Assembly: GCA_003165005.1 (NCBI GenBank)
Contig: PLSB01000158.1
Coordinates: 1-48,089 of the forward strand
DNA: 48,089 nucleotides
Reading direction: 5' to 3'
Source of the DNA: Acidobacteriaceae bacterium
Lineage (GTDB): Bacteria > Acidobacteriota > Terriglobia > Terriglobales > Acidobacteriaceae
Shown: piece after piece, positions 25,261 through 34,699 of the stretch
How positions within the stretch are numbered: the stretch's first letter is position 1
Layout: each line of letters starts with the position of its first letter
Made by a program: the position numbers and the translations under genes
Notes under the pieces: generated by a model
Told to the model about the DNA's origin: nothing
Databases searched by the model: none
Seen by the model: the letters and a program-made list of their open reading frames with translations, nothing else

Positions 25261-26220
25261 ACGACACTCTCTGGAATCGGTGCATTCCTCTTTCTTGCGT
25301 GCGTGCGTCATACTTGTTCGGTGCAAGGAATCCGCGGATTAATCGCCTTGGCGATTGCATGGGGCAATCTGAGCGCCGGTTATCAGGCAAGCGGCCAATC
25401 CTGGCCGGCTGCGGTGAGCCGCGCGACGAGCGCAGCGCCGGAAGCACGAGTAGTGGTCATCGACACTGCCAGCGCGAGGCTGCTGGCGTCGCGCGGGCTC
25501 AGCGACGCCTCGCGTACCCTTGCAGCGCCGGGTTCGACGCTTAAGCCCTTGGTGCTTTATCAGCTCGTCGCCGCAGGCCGCTGGAATCCTGCGAGCCGCG
25601 AAGCCTGCGATCGCAAGTTGGCAATCGCTGGCCACCGGCTGGCATGCACGCACCCGGCTGCTCCGCCATTCGATGCCCGCGAGGCGCTCACCTGGTCGTG
25701 CAATAGTTATTTTGCCGCGGTGGCGCGTACGCTCCGGCCTGGAGAATTGGGGCGCTTGCTTCGTCCCACGGGATTGCTCGGCACAACCGGTCTTACTCGT
25801 GCTGAAGCAACCGCGGAATTTCATGAGCCGCAGTCAACCGATGCCGAACAGTTGGCGCTGCTGGGCGTCGATGGCATCCGCATTACACCGCTGGAGTTGG
25901 CCGCTGCCTACCGCTGGCTGGCACTTGAGCTTGCCGCGCATCCTGACTCCGAGGCGGCACAAGTTGTGCACGATGGGCTTGCCAATTCGGCGAGCTTCGG
26001 CATGGCCGGCGCAGCGAACCTGGGCGGCATTGCGGTGCTGGGCAAGACGGGAACGGCGGAGGGAATTCGATCGAGCCAGTCACATGGCTGGTTTGTGGGC
26101 CTGGCGCCCGCGCAAAAGCCCAAGGTCGTGATTGTGGTGTATCTGCCAGCAGGCCGCGGACGAGATGCGGCGCGCATTGCAGGAGCGATTCTGGCTGATG
26201 CACCTTTGGAGCGGCCATGA
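25255..26220 (+). CDS. Penicillin-binding protein transpeptidase-like protein (possible start GTG 25321)
   Basis: Catalytic motifs APGSTLKPL (SxxK), WSCNSYF (SxN), LGKTGTAEG (KTG). GTG 25321 gives VQGIRGLIALAIAWGNLSAGYQA, a plausible signal peptide. Confidence 0.82.
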   Translation: MATTLSGIGAFLFLACVRHTCSVQGIRGLIALAIAWGNLSAGYQASGQSWPAAVSRATSAAPEARVVVIDTASARLLASRGLSDASRTLAAPGSTLKPLVLYQLVAAGRWNPASREACDRKLAIAGHRLACTHPAAPPFDAREALTWSCNSYFAAVARTLRPGELGRLLRPTGLLGTTGLTRAEATAEFHEPQSTDAEQLALLGVDGIRITPLELAAAYRWLALELAAHPDSEAAQVVHDGLANSASFGMAGAANLGGIAVLGKTGTAEGIRSSQSHGWFVGLAPAQKPKVVIVVYLPAGRGRDAARIAGAILADAPLERP

Positions 26221-28028
26221 GCGGAAGAGGAGTGACACGGGCGCTCGTGAGCCTGCTTGTTGCGGGCTGCGCGATGTGGCTGGGCGCGAAGCCCGCTCCA
26301 ACCCATTCGGCTGCCGCCGTCTCGTCTGCCGCTCATCCGCGGGAAACGCTCCGCGTCGGCATGTGGACCCTGTGGCGCGATCGCGAAGTTACGCTCTCAC
26401 CTGCGGGCGGCGCGCACAAAACCTTTCTGCGCGCATGCACCGATTGCGCGACTCTGGCTTTTCGAGAACCAATTCTCGTTAAGGCTGCTGGAGACGGTTT
26501 GACGCTCAGCGGCGCAGGAAGAACCGGAAATGCGCAGCGCCTGGAGGTTTCAGGTGGAGTCACCTTAGACGCGCATGGTGAGTCGGTGACGCTGCCGTAT
26601 CCGGTCTCGATTTCCTCTCGCTCCGGTGTGCTGGCGATTGCGGTCACGCTGCCCATCGAGAGCTACGTTGAGCGCGTGGTCGCGAGCGAGAGCAGCGCGG
26701 CCGACAGCGCGGAATCGCTCAAGGCGCTTGCCATCGTGGTGAGAAGTTTTGCGCTGCACGAGGCGCATGGCCACGCCGGCTACGATCTGTGCGACTCAAC
26801 GCACTGCCAGCTTCTGCATTGGAGCGCAAACAGCGGGCGGCAGGCAGCGGCGCACGCCGCGGTTCTGGCCACTGGCGGCGAAACGCTGTGGTTTCAAGGG
26901 CAGCGTGCGCTGGCCTACTTCGGCAAAGACTGTGGCGGGAGAACCGCCTCGCCGGCCGAGGTCTGGCCGCGCGCGCGCGCCGCTCCGTATTTGCCATCGC
27001 AGCCCGATCCGTTCTGTACCCAGGACGGCGGAAAAGAGTGGGCCTCGGAGATTTCTCGAGCCGACTTGACCGCTGCGCTGGCCGCGCATGGATTGGCCCC
27101 TGCAGGCTGGCGGAATCTGGCCGTCGCGCGGCGAGGCGAGTCAGGGCGCGCGATCGCTCTGCGGCTCGATGCGCGAGAGATTCAGGCGGAAGATTTCCGG
27201 CTGGCCGTGGGCGAGTCGCTGGGATGGAACAAGATTCCGAGCACATGGTTTGAGGTCAGCCGCCAGGGCGACCGGTTTGCCTTTCACGGCCGTGGATGGG
27301 GGCACGGCGTTGGCCTTTGCCAGAAGGGCGCGGCGGCGATGGCGGCCGAGGGGCGCACGGCGCGCGAGATTCTTGAACAGTACTTTCCCGGCGCGGTTGC
27401 CGCCGATGAAGCCAGCGGACGCGCGTGGGCGAGCTTCGCGGGCAGCGGGTTCGTTCTCGAGACTCTCGATGCCTCCGACACTGCTTTCCTACCCGATTTA
27501 AGCCGCGCGCGCGCCGAGGCGGCGCAACGTTCGGGCCTCAACGTCTCCGCGCCGATCACGGTTCGCGCCTTCGCTTCCACACCTGATTTTCGCGCAGGAA
27601 CGCTCGCGCCCGGATGGGTTGCCGCGTTTACTGAAGGCGACTGGATCGGAACACAGCCCTTGCGAACCCTGGCCGCACGGCATCTGCTCGCCGACACAAT
27701 GCGCCACGAGTTCTTGCATGCGCTTGTTGAGCATGAGGCGGGAGCGCGCGCGCCGCTCTGGCTGCGCGAAGGCCTGGTGGAAGTGTGGAGCGAGATGGAC
27801 AGTGCGGCGGCAAACACGATTGCTCAAAAGTCCGCGCCGCCGCTCACAACGGACGCAGCGGAATCAGCGCTCGCGCACGCGTCGACGGAGGCCGAATCAG
27901 AACAAGCGCATCGCGCCGCCGAGTGGTACGCGGCACGACTGCTGGTGCGTTATGGCCGAGGGCAGGTAATCGAGTGGCTGCGCTCAGGCGTTCCCGCGAG
28001 CGTTGTCGCCAGTCTCAGGCAACGATGA
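26217..28028 (+). CDS. SpoIID/LytB-domain protein with C-terminal HExxH peptidase-like region
   Basis: 603 aa; LPIESYVERVVASESSAADSAESLKALAIVVRSFAL, FHGRGWGHGVGLCQKGAAAMAAEGRTAREILEQYFPGA (SpoIID); DTMRHEFLHALVEHEAGARAPLWLREGLVEVW (gluzincin-like). Confidence 0.85.
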   Translation: MSGRGVTRALVSLLVAGCAMWLGAKPAPTHSAAAVSSAAHPRETLRVGMWTLWRDREVTLSPAGGAHKTFLRACTDCATLAFREPILVKAAGDGLTLSGAGRTGNAQRLEVSGGVTLDAHGESVTLPYPVSISSRSGVLAIAVTLPIESYVERVVASESSAADSAESLKALAIVVRSFALHEAHGHAGYDLCDSTHCQLLHWSANSGRQAAAHAAVLATGGETLWFQGQRALAYFGKDCGGRTASPAEVWPRARAAPYLPSQPDPFCTQDGGKEWASEISRADLTAALAAHGLAPAGWRNLAVARRGESGRAIALRLDAREIQAEDFRLAVGESLGWNKIPSTWFEVSRQGDRFAFHGRGWGHGVGLCQKGAAAMAAEGRTAREILEQYFPGAVAADEASGRAWASFAGSGFVLETLDASDTAFLPDLSRARAEAAQRSGLNVSAPITVRAFASTPDFRAGTLAPGWVAAFTEGDWIGTQPLRTLAARHLLADTMRHEFLHALVEHEAGARAPLWLREGLVEVWSEMDSAAANTIAQKSAPPLTTDAAESALAHASTEAESEQAHRAAEWYAARLLVRYGRGQVIEWLRSGVPASVVASLRQR

Positions 28029-28790
28029 GCCGGTAACGTTCTCCGCACGCGGAATGCTGCGCCCCAGCCGCACCGCGGCCCATGCCAGCACCAGCACCCA
28101 GCTCGTGATCGCCAGCAAATACGCGCCCGCCAGCTTGAAGCTGACGGCCCACACCTGGTGCGAGACCGCGCCCGAGGGTTCGGCTGTAAAGAAGTGTAAC
28201 GGCAGCGCCACTCCCACCAGCGCCGCAACTGCCACGGCGGCCCACCACCGCCAGTCGAGCAGCAGCCGGATCAGACGTCTCCACGGCAGCCGCCATCCCC
28301 ACTGCGCCGACGCGACCGCGTGCGGGATCACTTTTGCCGGCACGACAATCCAGCGGAAGATCCAGATCAGAATCGTGATCCAGAGCTGAATGTGCGCGTA
28401 GGTAAACAACCTGGCCCGAAGATGTGCGGGGGAGCGCGAATTCAAATAACCCGCCCACAAAATGGTTTGATCGTCGCACCAGTCCAGGATGGCCCACGCC
28501 ACACCCACAATTGCAATCCACGCCAGCAGTGTGAGCGCGCCGTAAACCATCCGCACGCGCCGCTCGTCGTCGTGCACCAGCCCGCGCATGGTTCCGGCCT
28601 CGAGGAGCAGGAATGCGGCAAGCAGCAGCAGCGGAATCAGCAACGTGAGCCCCACCTGCCACACGTGTTTGTCGGGCAGGCGCGTCCAGGCAATTCCTGC
28701 CAGGACGATCAACGGCGTTGCCCAGTACTGCGCCGCGATCCAGCCCCGGACGCGGCCTAGACACCGAAGCATTTCTTTCAAATCGTTCAC
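27984..28790 (-). CDS. Multi-spanning membrane protein, function unknown
   Basis: 268 aa, several hydrophobic segments (YWATPLIVLAGIAW, LLIPLLLLAAFLLLEAG, YGALTLLAWIAIVGVAWAIL, WWAAVAVAALVGVALPL); 3' end overlaps the convergent SpoIID gene by ~45 bp. Confidence 0.7.
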   Translation of the reverse strand: MNDLKEMLRCLGRVRGWIAAQYWATPLIVLAGIAWTRLPDKHVWQVGLTLLIPLLLLAAFLLLEAGTMRGLVHDDERRVRMVYGALTLLAWIAIVGVAWAILDWCDDQTILWAGYLNSRSPAHLRARLFTYAHIQLWITILIWIFRWIVVPAKVIPHAVASAQWGWRLPWRRLIRLLLDWRWWAAVAVAALVGVALPLHFFTAEPSGAVSHQVWAVSFKLAGAYLLAITSWVLVLAWAAVRLGRSIPRAENVTGSSLPETGDNARGNA

Positions 28791-28808
28791 GAATGCTCCT
28801 CTCTCGCG

Positions 28809-28836
28809 AGTCCCTAGTCCCTAGTCCCTAGTCCCT
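28809..28836 (+). repeat. Tandem heptanucleotide repeat (agtccct)x4
   Basis: agtccctagtccctagtccctagtccct. Confidence 0.9.
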
Positions 28837-28842
28837 GCTTTT

Positions 28843-31800
28843 TCACGGCAGCACCTCCAGCGTTGCGGGATCGGTTGTGGTTTGAGTCTCCGGCTGGTAC
28901 ATGGGGCCGGCCTGCGCCGGGCTGATCTGGAACTTGCCGGGATTGTCGACCTTCAGCAGATACACGTATTCGTTGCGCGGCCCGAAGTCGGTGTTGAAGA
29001 ATGCCGCGCGATCGTCGTGAAATTCCTTGCGCGTAAACCAGTCGTTCCACCACGCGGGTTTGCTGTTCACTTGGTAGAGCCCGGTTTCAGGCAGGAACTC
29101 CGTGCCCGCCGGGATCGGATCCTCGGCCAGCAGATATTTCCAACTGGTGCCGCTGATCGACAGCCGTACTGCCACAATGTCACCCACATGCACAGGCCCA
29201 TTGAGCGCAACCAAATCGTAGGTGATGGGATCGGTCGGCTTGTCCTGCCGCTTTTGCAACAGATAATAATCGCGCGTGATATTCAACGCGAGCTGGCCTT
29301 GCTGGAACGCCTTACGGTCCGCGGAATACCAGTTGCTCTCCGCAGACCAGTAGGTGATGCCGTTACCGCTCTTGCGAATCGTCACCTGGCCGCCGTTTGC
29401 GGCCTGCGCCGCTGGGATCTTGATTTGCCACGGTGGCGCGAATGTGTCGTCAGGACCGAAGTGATGCTTGCCCACGCTCACGCCGTTCACCAGCACCTCA
29501 ACGTCGCTGCTGTTGGCGAGCTCGCCGCTTACGCTCAGGTAGTCCGTCAATCCCTGGATCACCATCGAGGTCTGCTTGGTCGAGTACCAGTAGTCGCCAT
29601 CGCGATTCTCGGCGAGCCACCGCGCCGCCTTCGGAAGCAGCCCGCTGGAGCGATCTTCCGCAATGAGCAGCTTGAGCGCAAAGGCCGTGGTCTCCGGAGA
29701 AGTATCGTCCCAGAAATCGAGCAGCCCGTCGTAATTGCCCGCCCAGTAGGCATCGACGCCGGTCTGGTGCGCCTTTTTCTCGATCAACTGAGCCACCTGC
29801 TTCGCGCGGCTGTCGTGGGCCGCTGCCAGCGCCAGTCCCGTCAGCGCCAATCCTTCGTCGCTGAGTTTGTCGCGATCCGACCAGGTTTTTTCGACGGCGT
29901 CCTGAGGCGCGGCGCCGGTTGTAGCCAATGCATACACTGCATACGCGCGCAAGTCGGGAATCATGTCGGGGTGCGCGGCCAGTTGGGACGCGAGCCAGTT
30001 CCGCGCCTTGTTGGCGCGTTCGCCATCGACTTTGTAGCCGGCGTCTTGCGCCTGCCCGAGCCCGCTCACCACGTACGCTGTCATGAAGACTTTGCTCTGG
30101 TCGTCGGGCCACCATCCCCATCCTCCGTCATCATGCTGGTAGCTCGAGAGACGTTCGATGCCAGCTCCCACCATGTCGTTCAGCGTCTTCGGATCGATGG
30201 GAGATTTGAGATGCAGCTTGTCCACAGCCTGCGCCACAATCAGGTCGGGCAGGAAACTCGACATCGTCTGCTCGGTGCATCCCCACGGATAGCTGGTCAG
30301 GTAGTCGAGCGCGTCGAACACCGTGCCGGCTACCGAGGGCGATACAGTGATCGTAAGTCCGTGCGAGGCTGCATCCGATCCGGCAGGATAGCTGAACGAC
30401 CACTGATTCTGCCCCGCGCCCGAATACAATTGGCCCACGCCCGCGGCCCGCTGCTTCACGCCGTAGGGCAGCACCGGCAGCGTCGTCTCCAATGCGTCCG
30501 ACTCTTCGTTGGTGAGCGCCTTGGCCGTCAGCACCGCGTTGCCCGGCACGCGCGCCTTCACGCGCCAGTCAACGTAGCTCTCAGCCTTTGCGGGAATGCT
30601 GACCTTCTTCGTCTGCCCGCTCATCACGTCCACGCCGCTTACATCCAGCGCAAAGGTGATGTCCTTGGTGCTCTCGAGATAGTTGTGCGCAATCACGCGC
30701 AGCACCGTCTCGTCGCCCTGGCGGAAGAACCGCGGCGCAGCCAATCGCACGATCAGGTTCTTGCGCACCAGCACGCGCGTCACCACGCTGCCTGCCTTGC
30801 CGTCGTCGGTCATGGCGCGAATCGTCGTCCGCCACGTGGTCAGTGCATCGGGCCAGTTGAACTCCACGCGCGCATGACCGTCCGGTCCGGTGCGCACGCT
30901 CGGGTTCCAGTACGCCGTGTCAGGAAATGCCTTGCGCACCTTCGGCACCACCAGGTCCGAGCCCGGTTTTACCTGCGCCATGCGCGGATGATAGAGGCCC
31001 TTGTCGAGCGCGGCCAGCAACGGGCTCTTTGTGCCCGCCTCGCCCGAGAAGAAGAACTCGAACGAAGTCTGCGGCTCGAGGTCAACCTCGCGCGCGGGAT
31101 AAAACGAATTGACAATGTTCCAGGTGGTGTCGGGCCGCACCGAGTAGAGCGCCTCATCCACCTCGCCGAAGCTCAAGTCGGCTTCAACCGGCTTGCCCGC
31201 TGAATCCACGGCCAGCACGTCGAAGCTCGCCTTATCGCCGGGCTCGTACTGGGTCTTTGCGGGGGTGGCTGTAATGGTCAGCGTCCGCTCCACGAGCGGA
31301 ACTTTCAGGCTCTTGTCGGCCGTCATGATCTGATCGTCGTGGACGACGATCGCCGTTACGACCAGGTTCGGCTGCGCCTCCTTCGTAATCGGCACATCGA
31401 ACGCGGCGCTTGTGCCCACCACGTGAATCACCCTGCGCGATTGCACGCTGTCGCCCTCGGTCCCGACGACCGCCCAGCACTCAGGCAAGCCGGTTACCAA
31501 AAGCAAGTGCGCGGTCTCGCCCACCTGATAACTCTTTTTGTCGGCAACAATCTGCGCCTGCGCGTTGGGCTGGTACCAGGCGCCCGCGCCATTCCAGACC
31601 CAGACCCACGTCTGCCCTTGCACGGCGCGAATCTCCGGCGTCTGCGCGCTCGCCGTAATCGCAAAATCTCCGCTGCCGCTTAGCGGAAGATCCACGAGAA
31701 CCGTGCCATCGGCCCCCGTGGTCGCATCCTGGCTGGCGACATTCGTCTGCGCCTTCTGGTGCGTGTTCGAATCCCAGGTCTGCACCGCGGAAATATGCAC

Positions 31801-33546
31801 CCGCGTCTCGATCGGCTTCGAATCGTAATCCTGCGCTGTCACCTTCACGCGCGCGGGTTTTCCCGCCTCGAAGATGTAGCTCACCGGTTCCACGCTCACA
31901 CGGAACGATCCATAGGTCACCAGCACAGTGGAGTGGCCGCTCACCTCGCGATTGGCCGCGTCGGTAACGCGCGCCTCAATGCGGTAGTCCTGGTCGTTGT
32001 GCTTGTCGTCGATCGCAGTGGGCAGCGAGACCGTCAGCCGGCCATTCGCATCCAGCACGCCCTGGTGTTCCTGCTGCTCGCTTTCGCCGTATTCGTAGCC
32101 GGATTCGTCCTCATCGTTTGCTTCGGCCGACTCGTCGCCCTCGCCGTTTTCGTCGGCCTCGTCCTCGTCCCACCACCAGTGCTGCGCCGCGTGCACCACG
32201 TAGGTCACCTTCGCGCCGGCCACCGGTTCGCCGAAGAAGTACCGGGCCTCAATGCTCGCCTGAATCGGACTTCCCTGAAGTAAATGTGCCACCGGCACCT
32301 TCACTGTCACCTGGTACTCGGGCTTCTTGTACTCCTCGACATAGAAGCTGCCCCATCCGAATTGGTCCTGGCCACTGAATTCGATGTTGTAGTAACCGAG
32401 CGCAGCATCTGCCGCCAGATCGAAATCAGCCGCCACAGTCCCGTGCACTGAAACGGGAAGCTCTTTGTTGAAAACCACCTTCTCATCGGGCCCGGTCACG
32501 CGCAACGCGAGGGTGCGTTCGTCGGGCAGCACGAGGGTGTCGTTTTGCTCCTTGCGCACAATTGCCTTGATGTATACCTTGTGCCCCGGCCGGTAAACAG
32601 GCCGGTCGGTATAGATATAAGCGTGTCTCGGCTGGCCGCCGGTGGAGGCAAAGGCATAACCGAACGGCGTTACCATCGCCGCATCCGCGCCATGCCGCGC
32701 CAGGATCCACACGTTCTCCGGCTCCGCGGCCTGCGCGCCGCCGCGCAGGTTCGATTCGAGCGTTGCCAGGCCGTCGCTGTCGCTCTTGCCTGTCGATTGC
32801 TGCTTGCCGTCCGCCCACAGCGTCACATCAGCGCCGTCAACCGGCGCGCCGGTCTTGCGATCGGCCACAAACAAGTAGGCCTGCCCGTTCAGGGTTCGCT
32901 CCACAACGGCAATCTTCGTCACAAGCGCGACGGTATACGCCTTGTAGGTTCCATCGGTGGCTTCAATCAGGTAAACGCCGGCGCCCAGGCCGTCGATGGG
33001 CAGCTGCTGCGTCTCGCTCACAATCGCCGGCGGCGTCTCCAGCTTCCATCGCGCCACAAGCTGGCTCTCGTTCAGCAACGGAATCCGCGCAAACTGCGAC
33101 ACGCCCACCACACGGCTGCGTTTGCCCAGCTTGCCCTGGCTCTCGCGGAAGCTGTCGCGCGCATCGTCGGTAAACTGGCCGCGGAAGAAGCGCCGGACGA
33201 GCCACCAGAGATGCGCCTTGAAGTCGTGAATCCGCTCGATCAGCGCGCGCTGGTCGATCTGTTCGCCCGGCGAATAGCTGTGCACGCCAAAGCTGTGCAC
33301 GTCCTTCAAGTTCGCAAAAAACTTCTCCGCGTCGCGCACCTTGTACACGCGAAACTCCAGCTCCGGCACGTTCTTGGCATAAAGCTGGATCTTCACGCTC
33401 TCGCCCGGCGCGAAGGTCCGCGAGGTTGAAAGCGAGAAGGATCGCGGAGCGTCTTCACTTACGGCACGCGCGGCGCCCGTGGCGCACAGCAGCAAAAACA
33501 ATGCGGCCAGCAGCGGCTTATGGAGCGTGGGATTCCGGTAGCTCAT
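28843..33546 (-). CDS. Bacterial alpha-2-macroglobulin family protein
   Basis: Start at ATG 33546 (MSYRNPTLHKPLLAALFLLLCATGAARA signal peptide); MG domains (YIYTDRPVYRPGHKVYIKAIVR), bait-like region, thioester motif YPWGCTEQTMSSFLPDL, terpenoid-cyclase-like domain (LSSYQHDDGGWGWWPDD). Confidence 0.95.
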   Translation of the reverse strand: MSYRNPTLHKPLLAALFLLLCATGAARAVSEDAPRSFSLSTSRTFAPGESVKIQLYAKNVPELEFRVYKVRDAEKFFANLKDVHSFGVHSYSPGEQIDQRALIERIHDFKAHLWWLVRRFFRGQFTDDARDSFRESQGKLGKRSRVVGVSQFARIPLLNESQLVARWKLETPPAIVSETQQLPIDGLGAGVYLIEATDGTYKAYTVALVTKIAVVERTLNGQAYLFVADRKTGAPVDGADVTLWADGKQQSTGKSDSDGLATLESNLRGGAQAAEPENVWILARHGADAAMVTPFGYAFASTGGQPRHAYIYTDRPVYRPGHKVYIKAIVRKEQNDTLVLPDERTLALRVTGPDEKVVFNKELPVSVHGTVAADFDLAADAALGYYNIEFSGQDQFGWGSFYVEEYKKPEYQVTVKVPVAHLLQGSPIQASIEARYFFGEPVAGAKVTYVVHAAQHWWWDEDEADENGEGDESAEANDEDESGYEYGESEQQEHQGVLDANGRLTVSLPTAIDDKHNDQDYRIEARVTDAANREVSGHSTVLVTYGSFRVSVEPVSYIFEAGKPARVKVTAQDYDSKPIETRVHISAVQTWDSNTHQKAQTNVASQDATTGADGTVLVDLPLSGSGDFAITASAQTPEIRAVQGQTWVWVWNGAGAWYQPNAQAQIVADKKSYQVGETAHLLLVTGLPECWAVVGTEGDSVQSRRVIHVVGTSAAFDVPITKEAQPNLVVTAIVVHDDQIMTADKSLKVPLVERTLTITATPAKTQYEPGDKASFDVLAVDSAGKPVEADLSFGEVDEALYSVRPDTTWNIVNSFYPAREVDLEPQTSFEFFFSGEAGTKSPLLAALDKGLYHPRMAQVKPGSDLVVPKVRKAFPDTAYWNPSVRTGPDGHARVEFNWPDALTTWRTTIRAMTDDGKAGSVVTRVLVRKNLIVRLAAPRFFRQGDETVLRVIAHNYLESTKDITFALDVSGVDVMSGQTKKVSIPAKAESYVDWRVKARVPGNAVLTAKALTNEESDALETTLPVLPYGVKQRAAGVGQLYSGAGQNQWSFSYPAGSDAASHGLTITVSPSVAGTVFDALDYLTSYPWGCTEQTMSSFLPDLIVAQAVDKLHLKSPIDPKTLNDMVGAGIERLSSYQHDDGGWGWWPDDQSKVFMTAYVVSGLGQAQDAGYKVDGERANKARNWLASQLAAHPDMIPDLRAYAVYALATTGAAPQDAVEKTWSDRDKLSDEGLALTGLALAAAHDSRAKQVAQLIEKKAHQTGVDAYWAGNYDGLLDFWDDTSPETTAFALKLLIAEDRSSGLLPKAARWLAENRDGDYWYSTKQTSMVIQGLTDYLSVSGELANSSDVEVLVNGVSVGKHHFGPDDTFAPPWQIKIPAAQAANGGQVTIRKSGNGITYWSAESNWYSADRKAFQQGQLALNITRDYYLLQKRQDKPTDPITYDLVALNGPVHVGDIVAVRLSISGTSWKYLLAEDPIPAGTEFLPETGLYQVNSKPAWWNDWFTRKEFHDDRAAFFNTDFGPRNEYVYLLKVDNPGKFQISPAQAGPMYQPETQTTTDPATLEVLP

Positions 33547-34427
33547 GGAGTTCCTCGCAGAATGTTCCAGCGGTAGACGCCGAGAAAATTTGGATTGCCG
33601 GGCAGAGGCCGCCATTGCGGCTCAGGGTGGTCAAGCAGTTCGCCGAGGGCGACACGGCGTAGTTCGCCCGGTTGTCCGTGGTCGGGGCCCGTATCGTAAA
33701 CCACTTGAGCAGCGGCGCCCGCGCGAACCACAATCATGGAGTGCCACGGTGACGATTGCCCGAACTGGCGGTAGAAGAGCAGATCACCGGGCAGCGCGGC
33801 GCGCGCATCGCGGCTCACAAAGTACGCATTGCGCCCCACCAGCGTCTTGGCGTCGGCGAACTGCGCAAATGCGCCGTCATTCACGTCGGCGGAATCGAAG
33901 GCTCCCGGTCTAACGCGGAACAGCTCCGCGCCCATCGGCGTGTGCGGATAGCTCCAGGCGCGAATCTCGCCCGGAGGCGCTGCAACCTCCATGCCAGTGG
34001 TCTCAAACCAGCTTCCGTCGTGGCGCTTCAGCGCCTCGCGATAGGCGTAACGCAGCAGGCTGGCGCAGTCGGCGATCTCGGCCGGAACCTCGGCCCTCGG
34101 TCGCGCCGTCTGGTACTCCGCGATCAGCGTGAACCAGCGGCGAAAAGCGGCCTGGTCCGCCGGATCGCTCAAGCGCAGGAAGTCCGGCGTTCCGTCGCTG
34201 AAGCGGTCGCCCCAATCTGGTTGCGGCCGCGATTGGGCCATGACCCGCTGGGCCGGCGCGCCCCAAAGCCGCGTGAGAGAACCAGCGAGTCTCCGCCCAG
34301 CCGGCCCCGCGCCCAACAGAAGGAGAGCTGCAAGGCCGAGGCTTGCCAGCGCTGCGGGCACAATTCTCAATTCTGGCCGGCTGCTTGCCGCCGCTCGGCC
34401 CATCGGCGAATTGGCGTTCACGTTCAC
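33543..34427 (-). CDS. DUF1175 family protein (YfaT-like)
   Basis: 294 aa; QAAFRRWFTLIAEYQ, IADCASLLRYAYREALKRHD, LPGDLLFYRQFGQSSPWHSMIVV; 4-bp overlap with the A2M gene. Confidence 0.82.
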   Translation of the reverse strand: MNVNANSPMGRAAASSRPELRIVPAALASLGLAALLLLGAGPAGRRLAGSLTRLWGAPAQRVMAQSRPQPDWGDRFSDGTPDFLRLSDPADQAAFRRWFTLIAEYQTARPRAEVPAEIADCASLLRYAYREALKRHDGSWFETTGMEVAAPPGEIRAWSYPHTPMGAELFRVRPGAFDSADVNDGAFAQFADAKTLVGRNAYFVSRDARAALPGDLLFYRQFGQSSPWHSMIVVRAGAAAQVVYDTGPDHGQPGELRRVALGELLDHPEPQWRPLPGNPNFLGVYRWNILRGTP

Positions 34428-34699
34428 TTTGCAGTGAGAATCAGGATCGCACCTATCCTACTTCATTCCCCTGAAATAAAGGCCATCTGAATCGTCTTCC
34501 CGGGCGCTCTTTTTCACACCGGCCGCGTCAGCCCCCAACATCGGTCGAGATGGCCAGGTCCGCCATAAACCTGTTGTCCCCCAATAGAGCGTAGTCTGCA
34601 ATCGCCGCCAGCGAGTGCCCACCGGCAAAACTGGACGCAACCTTCTGAAAGGGGGGTATGTCCATGGCCAATCTATCTATCCTGCACATGAATCGTAGG

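Noticed and set aside
28882-31203. 773-aa + strand ORF antisense to the A2M gene
   Set aside because: His/Arg/Val-rich low-complexity translation typical of antisense frames in GC-rich genes; the opposite strand has a clear A2M with thioester motif.
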